Below are positions 31,544-40,808 of a stretch of 64,000 nt of DNA, piece after piece. The DNA comes from an uncultured SAR116 cluster alpha proteobacterium (GTDB lineage Bacteria > Pseudomonadota > Alphaproteobacteria > Puniceispirillales > Marisalimonadaceae), in contig CABYBQ010000001.1 of assembly GCA_902517275.1 (NCBI GenBank), forward strand, positions 24,224-88,223. The letters run 5' to 3'. The notes under the pieces were generated by a model, which worked only from the letters and a program-made list of their open reading frames with translations, did no database searches and was not told the origin of the DNA. Numbering within the stretch: the stretch's first letter is position 1; every line of letters starts with the position of its first letter. Made by a program: the position numbers and the translations under genes.

Positions 31544-32773
31544 ATGGTGCATAAACTTACAAAGCTAGAAAATGCTAAAAATAAATTAATAAAATTGATT
31601 AGTTCTATAGATTGTAAAACTAAAGTATTGGTTAATGAATCTACTCAAAGAATTAATTATAATCTAATTAAAAGTTCAATAAATCTTCCAGAAACACTTA
31701 ATTCTGCTGTTGATGGTTATGGCATATTACACAAAAGTTTAATAAAAGACCCTAAAACTGAATTTGAAGTAGTGGGTGTAGCAAAGGCGGGTTTACCCTT
31801 CAATAATAAAATTAAAATTAATCAGGCTATTGAAATTTATACTGGATCTATTTTACCCAAAGGTGTTGATACTGTGGTTATGCAGGAGAATTGTAAAAGA
31901 AAAGGTTCAAAAGTTATAATAAAGGGAGATATCAAGGCTCAACAAAATGTAAGGCCTATTGGCGAAAATCTCAAAAAAGGCGAATTAATTGTTAAGAAAG
32001 GTGAAATTTTAAATTCATCCAACATTGGCCAGTTGTCTGCATCAGGCATTAATAAAATTGAGGTATATGATAAAATTAAAATTTCAATTATATCAACAGG
32101 GAATGAATTGATAGACCCTAGATATAGTAAGATTATTAATGGCCAAATTTATGATTCAAATAGACCAATGCTTAAATCTTTATTTCAAACAAATAATACT
32201 GAAATTATAGATATGGGTATTGTCAAAGATAATAGATCAGATTTAGCATCTAAATATCTAGACTGTCTTTCTAAAAGTGACGTAGTTATATCAACAGGTG
32301 GTGCCTCTGAAGGTATTGAAGATCATACCCAAATTGCATTGAGAGATATTGGAGCTGAAAGTTTAGTTTGGCAATTAGCCATGAAACCAGGCAAACCAAT
32401 GGGTATTGGGATGCTTCATAAAAAACTAATATTTTGTCTTCCTGGAAATCCAGTTGCTGCATTTGTATGCTCTAAATTATTAATCAACCCTATCATAAAT
32501 AAACTAGCTGGTGGAATTAACTTAAATCCAGTTTTTTTCAAATTACCGTCGGGGTTTGAACATAAAAAAAAGATAGGTAGGACAGAATTTCTAAGAGCTA
32601 AAATAAATAATAGTTCATCAAAATCAGAAATAATTTTACATGGCAGAAAAGGATCAGGTGTTATTTCATCACTTATTGGAGCGGATGGTTTAGTTGAAAT
32701 ACCTTATGACAGTTTTGAAGTTAAAAAAGGCAAACTATTAAAATTTTATCCATTTGATCACAGAAGTATATAA
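31544..32773 (+). CDS. moeA: molybdopterin molybdotransferase
   Basis: SAVDGYGI, IYTGSILPKGVDTVVMQE, STGGASEGIEDH, MKPGKPMGIG, LPGNPVAAFV. Confidence 0.94.
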   Translation: MVHKLTKLENAKNKLIKLISSIDCKTKVLVNESTQRINYNLIKSSINLPETLNSAVDGYGILHKSLIKDPKTEFEVVGVAKAGLPFNNKIKINQAIEIYTGSILPKGVDTVVMQENCKRKGSKVIIKGDIKAQQNVRPIGENLKKGELIVKKGEILNSSNIGQLSASGINKIEVYDKIKISIISTGNELIDPRYSKIINGQIYDSNRPMLKSLFQTNNTEIIDMGIVKDNRSDLASKYLDCLSKSDVVISTGGASEGIEDHTQIALRDIGAESLVWQLAMKPGKPMGIGMLHKKLIFCLPGNPVAAFVCSKLLINPIINKLAGGINLNPVFFKLPSGFEHKKKIGRTEFLRAKINNSSSKSEIILHGRKGSGVISSLIGADGLVEIPYDSFEVKKGKLLKFYPFDHRSI

Positions 32774-32791
32774 ATCAAATAATTTAGAAAA

Positions 32792-33934
32792 TTACTCTAA
32801 AGAATATTTATGAATTAAGAAATTTGTTATTGAGTTTATATTATTTAAATCAAGTGAGGGTATTGCAGTGACTTTTGCATTGTCAGAAGCTATGGCAAAT
32901 ATGTTTTTATCATTCTTAAAAAGGAATGGTTTATTAATAATAGATCTATGAACTTCAAGCTTCGGAATATTTTCATTTTTATAGCCCTCTACAACAATAA
33001 TGTCGCATTTATTTATAGGTTCTTTAGAAAACATTTCCACCATTTTGAACAAGCTTTTTTCTTCATTTTGATCATTTTCTTGAATTAGAGCAAACCTTTC
33101 TTTAGATGAAATAATTATGGGTCTTGCTCCAGCTTTTCTTAAGTTGTAAGAGTCTTTTCCTGGTTTATCTATATCAAACTTGTGATGAGCATGTTTTAGA
33201 GTACCCACATTAATACCTATTTTAGTAAAATTTCTAATTAATTTTGTTGATAAAGTTGTTTTGCCTGATCCAGACCAACCTGCAAGTCCAAACAAAGGTG
33301 GTAATTTGCCAAGGATTTGTTGTGCAAGTATAAGATCTTGAGGTGAATTTAAATTAGTAAAAGGATCAAATTCTGAATTTTGTATGTTATCAAAGTCAAC
33401 ATAAGAAATGTTTAGTTGAGCTGTGAAAATATCTATTTTTCTAACACCTTCATTTAGAGCATTTTGTAATTTGTTATTAATATCTGATTTCCATAAAGCA
33501 ATTACTGGATGATTAAAGCCTCTTGATTTTGCAACCACTAAATCAACCTCTGGAGTTTTATTCTTTGCTTCGACCATAGATTGGACTAGATTCTTAGGAA
33601 GAAATGGGGTGTCGCATGGTAAAGTCAAAACCCAATCTTGATTTATCTCCTTTGCCCAATTTAATGATGCTAAAATTCCAGCCAGGGGCCCCAAATGACC
33701 TTTGATAGGATCCTTAATTATCTTATAACCAAACTTTTGAAAGTTATCAAAATTCGTATTTATATTTAATGCAATAGGTGCAACTTTGCCTGATACTTTT
33801 TCTAAAACATAAGATAAAAGTGGTCTATCCAAAAGATGGATCAAAGCTTTTTCTTTACCACCCATTCTTCTACCTTTGCCTCCTGCTAAAATGACACACG
33901 GTATTATTTCCTTTAATGTTTCCAAATTATTCAA
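32792..33934 (-). CDS. MobA-MobB fusion (molybdenum cofactor guanylyltransferase + GTP-binding adaptor)
   Basis: N-terminal VILAGGKGRRMGGKEKAL ... LPCDTPFLP (MobA); C-terminal GLAGWSGSGKTTL ... TLKHAHH ... VVEGYKNENIPKLEVHR (MobB). Confidence 0.94.
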   Translation of the reverse strand: MNNLETLKEIIPCVILAGGKGRRMGGKEKALIHLLDRPLLSYVLEKVSGKVAPIALNINTNFDNFQKFGYKIIKDPIKGHLGPLAGILASLNWAKEINQDWVLTLPCDTPFLPKNLVQSMVEAKNKTPEVDLVVAKSRGFNHPVIALWKSDINNKLQNALNEGVRKIDIFTAQLNISYVDFDNIQNSEFDPFTNLNSPQDLILAQQILGKLPPLFGLAGWSGSGKTTLSTKLIRNFTKIGINVGTLKHAHHKFDIDKPGKDSYNLRKAGARPIIISSKERFALIQENDQNEEKSLFKMVEMFSKEPINKCDIIVVEGYKNENIPKLEVHRSIINKPFLFKNDKNIFAIASDNAKVTAIPSLDLNNINSITNFLIHKYSLE

Positions 33935-34184
33935 CCTTTAGTTGATTAAAAACCTTTGTGCAGACATTACATCTTCATTTGCAACTGCCTTGATGTCAGT
34001 ATCAAAAATCACTTCATTATAACTATTTGCTATCCATTCGATTTAAAAGCCGAAAATTCATAAAATAAATTTTAAAACTACTCAATTTTTACAAAATCTT
34101 AGATAAAATAACTTATCCTACAACTTTAGTATTTATTAACCTTACAGTTATTTATTTGATAATGTAAAATTTACTTCTGATATT

Positions 34185-34583
34185 TCATCGTTTACTTTTA
34201 ACTTTTTTTTGATACGCCCAACTAATAAATTCTTTAGATTCAATTGATAAATGCTTACATAAATCAAAATATCTTTTTAATAGATCTTTACCAAAAGAAG
34301 AAACTTTTGTTCCCTTATTACCCATTTTTTTTTCTAAAATCGGAGTATGAAAAGCATCTTCAATAGTCTTAAGAAGTAAGTTTGCTCTTCTTATGCTCAT
34401 TCCCATAACCTTTGCAGCAGATCTAACGGAACCTTTTTTAGCAACGAGCTTCAGCAGCTCCATTTTACCTGGTCCTATCATATGGCCTTCAAGATAAACT
34501 TTGACCTTTACACCATTTCCAATAATTGAATTTTGTCCCAATGAGGAAAGATTACTAGTTGTTAATCGACTTTTCATTAACAA
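34185..34583 (-). CDS. ModE-type N-terminal winged HTH protein (no molybdate-binding domain)
   Basis: GPGKMELLKLVAKKGSVRSAAKVMGMSIRRANLLLKTIEDAF; ORF ends after the HTH domain. Confidence 0.82.
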   Translation of the reverse strand: MLMKSRLTTSNLSSLGQNSIIGNGVKVKVYLEGHMIGPGKMELLKLVAKKGSVRSAAKVMGMSIRRANLLLKTIEDAFHTPILEKKMGNKGTKVSSFGKDLLKRYFDLCKHLSIESKEFISWAYQKKVKSKR

Positions 34584-34670
34584 ATGATAGAATGAAATAA
34601 TAAAATAAACTAAATATTTTTTATATTATCTATTTAAAAACAAATTGCTAAAAGTTAATAGGTTATCAAA

Positions 34671-34775
34671 ATGTTTAAAGAAATTGGTAAGGGGTTGTTA
34701 GGTGTTGCAATAATACTTACTCTATTTTTTTTCTTTTTAGGGGCCAAAACATTTATTTTTACTTCTTTAGTTTAA
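34671..34775 (+). CDS. candidate 34-aa single-helix membrane microprotein MFKEIGKGLLGVAIILTLFFFFLGAKTFIFTSLV (not in ORF track)
   Basis: ATG..TAA, charged N-terminus plus one hydrophobic segment, ends 8 bp before the next CDS. Confidence 0.4.
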   Translation: MFKEIGKGLLGVAIILTLFFFFLGAKTFIFTSLV

Positions 34776-34783
34776 GGTTTTAA

Positions 34784-36010
34784 ATGAAAATTACTGGAAT
34801 AGAAACAATACAAAATACTAAATATTCTAATCTTGTTTGGATTAAACTTTATACTGATGAGGGTTTGACGGGCTTAGGAGAAACATTTAGGAACCCTCAA
34901 GCTATAATATCTTATTTGCATGAAACATGTGCGCCCTATCTAATTGGCAGGGACCCCCTTAGAATAAATGAACATTCAGATAACCTAATTAACTGGACAG
35001 CTAACAGATATATTGGATACCCAACAAGATCAGTTGAATATAGAGGAAATTCTGCGGTTGATATAGCACTTTGGGATTTAAAGTCTAAAGCTAGTAATTT
35101 GAGTTTAGTAGACATGTTAGGAGGTCTAAGTCGAGATTACATACCAATATATAATACATGTGCTGCTGATGGGTATAACTGGAATGCAAATTCGCGATCT
35201 CGGTCAGTAGGATCAACTGTTGTAAAAAAAGAAAAAAATAATTATGACGATTTAGAAATGCAAGCTCAAAACCCAGGGGAATTAGCACAGAGTCTCTTGG
35301 ATGAGGGTGTTTCAGCAATGAAAATTTGGCCATTTGATGAATTTGCATTTCCAACGAAAGGTCAAATGATATCCTTGGAAAATTTAAAGGAAGGTATAAA
35401 TAGAATTGAAAAAATACGTAAAGCTGTTGGAAATAAGATTGATATAATGCTTGAATATCATTCATTATGGCAATTAGCGCCAGCTTTAAAAATAGCCCGT
35501 CAAGTAGATGAATTTGATGTTTTTTGGCACGAAGACCCTATAAACATGGCTCACTTAAAAGATCTTGCTGAGTTTAGAAAAAATATCATAGCTCCTGTTG
35601 CAGGTAGTGAAGCCTTAGGGACAGCTTTATGGTATCGTGATGCTCTAGCTTTAGACGCTATAGATTACATGCATTATGACTTAGGTTGGATTGGGGGAAT
35701 TTCAGAAGCTATAAAAATATCTGGTATAGCTCACGCCAATAACAGAATGATGTGTCCCCATGATTGTACTGGGCCGATTGTCTGGATTGCTAATCTTCAT
35801 ATAAGTCTTGCATTTTCAAGCTCAATGATTTTAGAAAGTGTAAGGTCCTATTATAATGGCTTTTATAAAAAGTTAGTAAATAACCTTCCAAAGATTGAAA
35901 AAGGGTTTGCATTCCCTATGGATGGAATTGGCTTAGGCACAGAATTGCAGGACTCCCTTCTAAAATCACCAAATACGATTATTAGAAAAACTTCAAAAAA
36001 TGATTTATGA
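34784..36010 (+). CDS. mandelate racemase/muconate lactonizing enzyme family (enolase superfamily sugar-acid dehydratase-like)
   Basis: Capping domain, SAVDIALWDLKSKA, VSAMKIWPFDEF, MLEYHSLW, FWHEDPI, SEALGT, CPHDCTGP. Confidence 0.9.
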   Translation: MKITGIETIQNTKYSNLVWIKLYTDEGLTGLGETFRNPQAIISYLHETCAPYLIGRDPLRINEHSDNLINWTANRYIGYPTRSVEYRGNSAVDIALWDLKSKASNLSLVDMLGGLSRDYIPIYNTCAADGYNWNANSRSRSVGSTVVKKEKNNYDDLEMQAQNPGELAQSLLDEGVSAMKIWPFDEFAFPTKGQMISLENLKEGINRIEKIRKAVGNKIDIMLEYHSLWQLAPALKIARQVDEFDVFWHEDPINMAHLKDLAEFRKNIIAPVAGSEALGTALWYRDALALDAIDYMHYDLGWIGGISEAIKISGIAHANNRMMCPHDCTGPIVWIANLHISLAFSSSMILESVRSYYNGFYKKLVNNLPKIEKGFAFPMDGIGLGTELQDSLLKSPNTIIRKTSKNDL

Positions 36011-36891
36011 AAATTTTAAAAGTAATTACCCTACAAAATAAGAAAATTAAATTAGATCTTTTACCTGAAATTGGTGGAAGAATTAGTAGTTTAATTTTTG
36101 ACGATTTTCATGTTTTACGTCCAATACCTCTCCATGATCTAAAGTCTATTCATTTGTTTAAAGGTGGCAGTTTTCCATTAGCTCCATTTTCTAATAGAAT
36201 TAAAAATGCAAAATTTATATTTAATGGATTAGAATATAACTTGAATCAAAATGCTTTTCCTCATGCAATTCATGGTCATGGATACTTAAGTGAATGGAGT
36301 ATTGTAGAACAATCAAATGCTTCTGTTATTTTAATTTATCGACATGAAGCAGACAAATTCGGTTGGCCTTGGTCATATCAAATAACTCAATCAATTTATT
36401 TGACTGCGATCTCATGCAAAATTGAATTAAAACTCCTGAATAATTCAAAAAACATCATGCCTTTTGGATTTGGGATACACCCATTTTTTAATTTTAATGA
36501 TGAGATTAAATTAAGCTTCAATGCTTCAAGAGAATGGGAAGGGCAACCAGAAGATTTTCCAACCAAAACCAAGCCTATAGAAAATAATTTTAATTTTAGA
36601 AATGGAAAAGCATTGTGGAATGATGAAAAAACGGTGTGTTATGAAAATTTTAGTGGAAAGGTTCAAATTATTTGGCCCAATAAAAAGAAAAAAATTACAA
36701 TGAAAGTGGATAAAATTTTCAACCATTTAATTGTCCATGTTCCAAAAGCAGAGGAATATTTTTGCATTGAGCCAGTAAGTCATCCAACTGACGGCTTTAA
36801 CTTAATGCAAGGAAAAAAAGAAAATATAGATTGCAAGTTTCTGGGACCAAATGAATACACAAGCGGTTTGATAGAGTTAGATTTAGAATAA
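36007..36891 (+). CDS. aldose 1-epimerase family protein
   Basis: GGRISSLIFDDF, PFSNRIKNAKFIFNG, HGHGYLSEWSI, GIHPFF, CIEPVSHPTDGFN. Confidence 0.9.
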   Translation: MKILKVITLQNKKIKLDLLPEIGGRISSLIFDDFHVLRPIPLHDLKSIHLFKGGSFPLAPFSNRIKNAKFIFNGLEYNLNQNAFPHAIHGHGYLSEWSIVEQSNASVILIYRHEADKFGWPWSYQITQSIYLTAISCKIELKLLNNSKNIMPFGFGIHPFFNFNDEIKLSFNASREWEGQPEDFPTKTKPIENNFNFRNGKALWNDEKTVCYENFSGKVQIIWPNKKKKITMKVDKIFNHLIVHVPKAEEYFCIEPVSHPTDGFNLMQGKKENIDCKFLGPNEYTSGLIELDLE

Positions 36892-36896
36892 TAGTT

Positions 36897-37793
36897 TTAT
36901 CCAAAAAAGGGAAATTGCATTCCTTTAACTCCAGGAACTTTCAAAGCAAATATTCCTCCTGCTAAAGGTTGTTTTTCTTCTGTTCCTCTAGTTATATCTT
37001 TTCCAATAGATGTGACATAAATAATATCTAGATCTTTCCCTCCAAAGGCAATTTTAGTAGGTTTCTCTACTGGCATTTTTATAATCATATCAATGTTGCC
37101 CTTTGGTGTAAGTCTTACTATTTCCCAACCAGAAACTCCAGCCATCCAATAACAACCGTCTGTGTCAACACAACCGCCATCTGGTCTACCTGCAGTATCC
37201 TTAGTATCAAAAAAAATACGTTTGTTAGACCAAATACCTTCATCTAAATCATAATCATATGCCCATATAGTTCTGATCCAAGGAGCACTATCAGATATGT
37301 AAGCTGTTCTACCTTCAGGTGAAAAAGCTAAGCCATTAATAGTATGAAAACCTGCCATAGTTTTTTTTGCTCTACCAGACTTATCAAGGCAATAAAGACT
37401 ACCTTTAGGTTCAGCATTTATATTTGAACCATTAATCGCCATTGTTCCGGCGTAGAACCTACCCTTTAAGTCAACGGTTCCATCATTAAATCTATTATCT
37501 AAAATATTATTCTCTGGATTATTTATGAATTTCATACCTTTATCATTTTGGTTTAATTCAAAAAAACCACTAGTAAGAGCTAATATAATATTAAGGTTCT
37601 TTTTAATTGCAAAACATCCAATTGGTTTACCAACATTTATAGTTTTATTTTTACCATTTATGGGATTGAACTTGTTTAGTTGGCAGTTATTTATATCAAC
37701 CCAGTAAAGATTTTGATCTGCAGTTGACCAAATAGGACCTTCTCCTAAATTTGCTTTTATATCTAACACGCAATCTACGTGAATGTTGTTCAA
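36897..37793 (-). CDS. SMP-30/gluconolactonase family protein
   Basis: LGEGPIWSTADQNLYWVDI, NDGTVDLKGRFYAGTM, NGLAFSPEGRTAYISDS, GRPDGGCVDTDGCYW. Confidence 0.94.
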   Translation of the reverse strand: MNNIHVDCVLDIKANLGEGPIWSTADQNLYWVDINNCQLNKFNPINGKNKTINVGKPIGCFAIKKNLNIILALTSGFFELNQNDKGMKFINNPENNILDNRFNDGTVDLKGRFYAGTMAINGSNINAEPKGSLYCLDKSGRAKKTMAGFHTINGLAFSPEGRTAYISDSAPWIRTIWAYDYDLDEGIWSNKRIFFDTKDTAGRPDGGCVDTDGCYWMAGVSGWEIVRLTPKGNIDMIIKMPVEKPTKIAFGGKDLDIIYVTSIGKDITRGTEEKQPLAGGIFALKVPGVKGMQFPFFG

Positions 37794-37832
37794 TTTATTT
37801 TCTCCAAAATTACAAAAATTTAAATAAGATAA

Positions 37833-39113
37833 CTATTTTATTAAATTTGGTAAAGTTAAGGATATAGCAGGTATAAAAGTAGTAAGCATAAGTGCAATAA
37901 AGATTGCAAAATAAAATGGCCAAATTGTTTTTACAACTCGTTCAATTGGTACTTTACCAATTGCACAGCCGACAAAAAGACAGGCACCTACTGGAGGTGT
38001 ACATAAACCAAGTCCTAAGTTCATCATCAATACCATACCAAATTGAAGGGGATCCATCCCTAAAGATACAGCTAATGGTAAAAAAATTGGCGTGCAAATT
38101 AGGATCAATGCGGCCATATCCATAATCATTCCCAAGACTAATAACATTATGTTTATCATCAATAAAATAACAATAGGATTACTTGATATACCATTCATAA
38201 AGGTTATCATTTGGGATGGAACTTGATAAAAAGTTAACATGTAACCAAAAGCAGATGCACTAGCAACTAGTATCATAACCATAGATGTAGTCTTAACAGA
38301 ATTAATCACAGCAATTTTAAAATTTTCCCAAGTTAAAGCCCTATAAACAAAAACTGTAACTAGGAAAGCATAAAGAGTCCCAAATGCACCTGATTCTGTT
38401 ACTGTAAAAATACCTGATAATACTCCCCCCACTATTATAACTGCAGTAAACAGTCCTGGTAGTGCAGTTACAAAATGTAAAAATAGAGCATAGTATCCCG
38501 GAAAAACTTCTGATTTGTAACCTCTTTGAACAGCCACCAAGTAAGCAACTAAAGCTAAACAAACACACATGACAACGCCTGGTATTATCCCAGATAAAAA
38601 GAGTTGAGTGATTGACACCCCACCGCCAGTCGCAACAGCAAATAAAATCATATTGTGGCTAGGCGGTATCATGATGCCTGCAATAGAAGATGTGACAGTT
38701 ACATTTACCGCGTAGTCTTCGTCATATCCTTTTTCCTTCATCACTGGAATTAATATTGAACCAAGAGCTGAAACGTCGGCAACTGCTGATCCTGAAATTC
38801 CTCCAAAAAGCATAGATGCAAAAACGTTTACGACACCAAGACCTCCTCTTACAGCACCAACTGCAGAGGAGGCTAATCTAACTAACCTTACTGCTATACC
38901 TCCATGGAACATTAATTCTCCTGCAAAAATAAAAAAAGGAATGGCAAGTAAAGAAAAAACATTTATTCCAGAAATAATTCTTTGAAAAGCAATAATTAAG
39001 GGTAATCCTTCGAAGTAGAAAACTGACACTGCTCCAATGCCGAGAGCAAAGGCTACAGGAACTCCGATAACTACTCCAAAAGCAAAAATTCCCATCATTA
39101 TTAATAAGCCCAT
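37833..39113 (-). CDS. dctM: TRAP transporter large permease (DctM)
   Basis: GVPVAFALGIGA, FFIFAGELM, GGISGSAVADVSALG, LGLGLCTPPVGACLFVGCAIG. Confidence 0.95.
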   Translation of the reverse strand: MGLLIMMGIFAFGVVIGVPVAFALGIGAVSVFYFEGLPLIIAFQRIISGINVFSLLAIPFFIFAGELMFHGGIAVRLVRLASSAVGAVRGGLGVVNVFASMLFGGISGSAVADVSALGSILIPVMKEKGYDEDYAVNVTVTSSIAGIMIPPSHNMILFAVATGGGVSITQLFLSGIIPGVVMCVCLALVAYLVAVQRGYKSEVFPGYYALFLHFVTALPGLFTAVIIVGGVLSGIFTVTESGAFGTLYAFLVTVFVYRALTWENFKIAVINSVKTTSMVMILVASASAFGYMLTFYQVPSQMITFMNGISSNPIVILLMINIMLLVLGMIMDMAALILICTPIFLPLAVSLGMDPLQFGMVLMMNLGLGLCTPPVGACLFVGCAIGKVPIERVVKTIWPFYFAIFIALMLTTFIPAISLTLPNLIK

Positions 39114-39123
39114 ATTTTCTACC

Positions 39124-39546
39124 TCATTTAGGCTTGATATTCTTAGTAATGGTACCTTTATAATTTAACAAATGACCAATCGAAAAAAGTAAAATTAATC
39201 CTCCACAAATCATAATAGGGACTGCTCTTAGTCCCTCAGGAATATGAATTAAAGGAATTTGTGTGCTCCATTTGAAAACAACTAATTTATAACTATATAC
39301 CATCATAACATAACCAAATATCATGAGCATAAAATGAGTTGTTAAGTCAAAAATAATTTTTAATACAATAGGCATTCTGTCTCTAAAGTAGGATACTCCT
39401 AAATGTGTTCTTTTGTGAATTCCTATAGCTGCACCTAAAAAACCAATTAGGACTACAAGCAAAAGAGAAACTTGTTCTACCCATGTTGGTGTAGAGTTTA
39501 AAACATATCTGCCATAAACCAACCAGCTGAAAATTACTGTCATCAC
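39124..39546 (-). CDS. dctQ: TRAP transporter small permease (DctQ); true N-terminus probably extends to about 39645
   Basis: FSWLVYGRYVLNSTPTWVEQVSLLLVVLIGFLGAAIGIHKRTHLGVSYF; homologous-looking coding sequence continues upstream of the called GTG. Confidence 0.88.
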   Translation of the reverse strand: MMTVIFSWLVYGRYVLNSTPTWVEQVSLLLVVLIGFLGAAIGIHKRTHLGVSYFRDRMPIVLKIIFDLTTHFMLMIFGYVMMVYSYKLVVFKWSTQIPLIHIPEGLRAVPIMICGGLILLFSIGHLLNYKGTITKNIKPK

Positions 39547-39675
39547 AATCAGAGCAAATCCAGTTACAATATTACAAACGTAAGCAATTTTTTCTAGTAG
39601 GGTATTATAAATTTCTAATAATTTAAGAGATTTTTTATTGATAATTAATCTCCATGTAAATATTTGTCAAATTTG

Positions 39676-39704
39676 TTATTGGCCATATTAAATATGGCCA
39701 ATAA
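39676..39704 (-). promoter_or_regulatory. strong hairpin between dctP and dctQ
   Basis: Perfect 13-bp inverted repeat TTATTGGCCATAT-taa-ATATGGCCAATAA. Confidence 0.7.
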
Positions 39705-39714
39705 AATTAAAGTT

Positions 39715-40701
39715 TTATTTAGTATTTTTAATTAAGTTTACCAATGGAACTAAATCAGGATTCGCTGACAAGTATTTTGTGTGAACAGGCTTCATAGCGT
39801 CCATAAAAGCTTGCTTATTTGGAATTTCATTAAATTTAACCCCAGCTTTCATTACTTTATCACGGCTAGAAATAGCTCTTTTTTCCCACAAAGCTCTTTG
39901 TAATTCTGCTGATTCTCTTGCAGCTTCCTTTACAGCCTTTTTATTTTTAGCAGATAAGTTATTATATACTTTATCATTTATACATACACATTCAGGTATA
40001 ATTAAATGTTGAGAAAGTGAATAATATTTTGCTACTTCAAAATGACCTGTTGATTCATAAGAAGGCCAATTATTTTCAGCTCCATCAACCACACCGGTTT
40101 TTAGTGATTGGAAAACTTCAGAAAAAGCCATCGGTGATGGATTCCCTCCCAAAGCAGAAATCATTCCTGAGTATAGGTCGTTATTCATAACTCTTACCTT
40201 TAAACCTTTTACGTCTGATGGCTTCATAATTGGTTTTTTAGAATTGTAGAATGAACGGGCTCCTGAGTCATACCACGCGAGCGCAACTATTCCTATTTTT
40301 TCCATCCCAGCACTAATTTTGTCTCCTGCAGCACCATCTAAAGCTCTATGCATATGACCCATGTCCTTAAATATAAAAGGCAATGAAACTACGTTTGCCT
40401 CTGCAGCCATAGGCCCTATTGGACCAAGATTGAAGTTACCAATAGCTAGTCCTCCTACTCTAACTTGTTCAATAGCATCAGGTTGGTTTCCCAATACGCC
40501 TGAATGAAACATTTTTAAAGTAATCTCGCCGCCAGTTTTTTCCTTTAACAATTCGGCAAACTTGTCCATAGCTACAGTATTTGGATACCCTGGTTTATGA
40601 ATATTCCATCCACGCCATTCTTCTGCTATAGCATTTATTGATAAGGTTGAGGCAACAGCCAACGCCGACACACCTAAAATTATTTTTTTTAAATTTTTCA
40701 T
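39715..40701 (-). CDS. dctP: TRAP transporter solute-binding protein (DctP)
   Basis: Signal peptide; KTGGEITLKMFHSGVLGNQPDAIEQVRVGGLAIG, GLKVRVMNNDLYSGMISALGGNPSPMAFSEVFQSLKTGVVDGAENN. Confidence 0.96.
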   Translation of the reverse strand: MKNLKKIILGVSALAVASTLSINAIAEEWRGWNIHKPGYPNTVAMDKFAELLKEKTGGEITLKMFHSGVLGNQPDAIEQVRVGGLAIGNFNLGPIGPMAAEANVVSLPFIFKDMGHMHRALDGAAGDKISAGMEKIGIVALAWYDSGARSFYNSKKPIMKPSDVKGLKVRVMNNDLYSGMISALGGNPSPMAFSEVFQSLKTGVVDGAENNWPSYESTGHFEVAKYYSLSQHLIIPECVCINDKVYNNLSAKNKKAVKEAARESAELQRALWEKRAISSRDKVMKAGVKFNEIPNKQAFMDAMKPVHTKYLSANPDLVPLVNLIKNTK

Positions 40702-40808
40702 TTCAACTCCCCTATGAAAATTAATCTCTAATGGTGCGTTTGAAATGGTATAGAAGTCAACCTTTATTAATCTTATTCATTCAAATTAATTAAACTGATC
40801 ATATAAAA

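Noticed and set aside
31485-31568. 27-codon ORF overlapping the moeA start (MGDRLSSSIMVITPNFSELAWCINLQS)
   Set aside because: No recognisable signal beyond an open frame; chance occurrence is plausible.
35091-35465. 124-aa minus ORF inside the enolase-superfamily gene
   Set aside because: Antisense to a well-supported CDS; composition typical of shadow ORFs.
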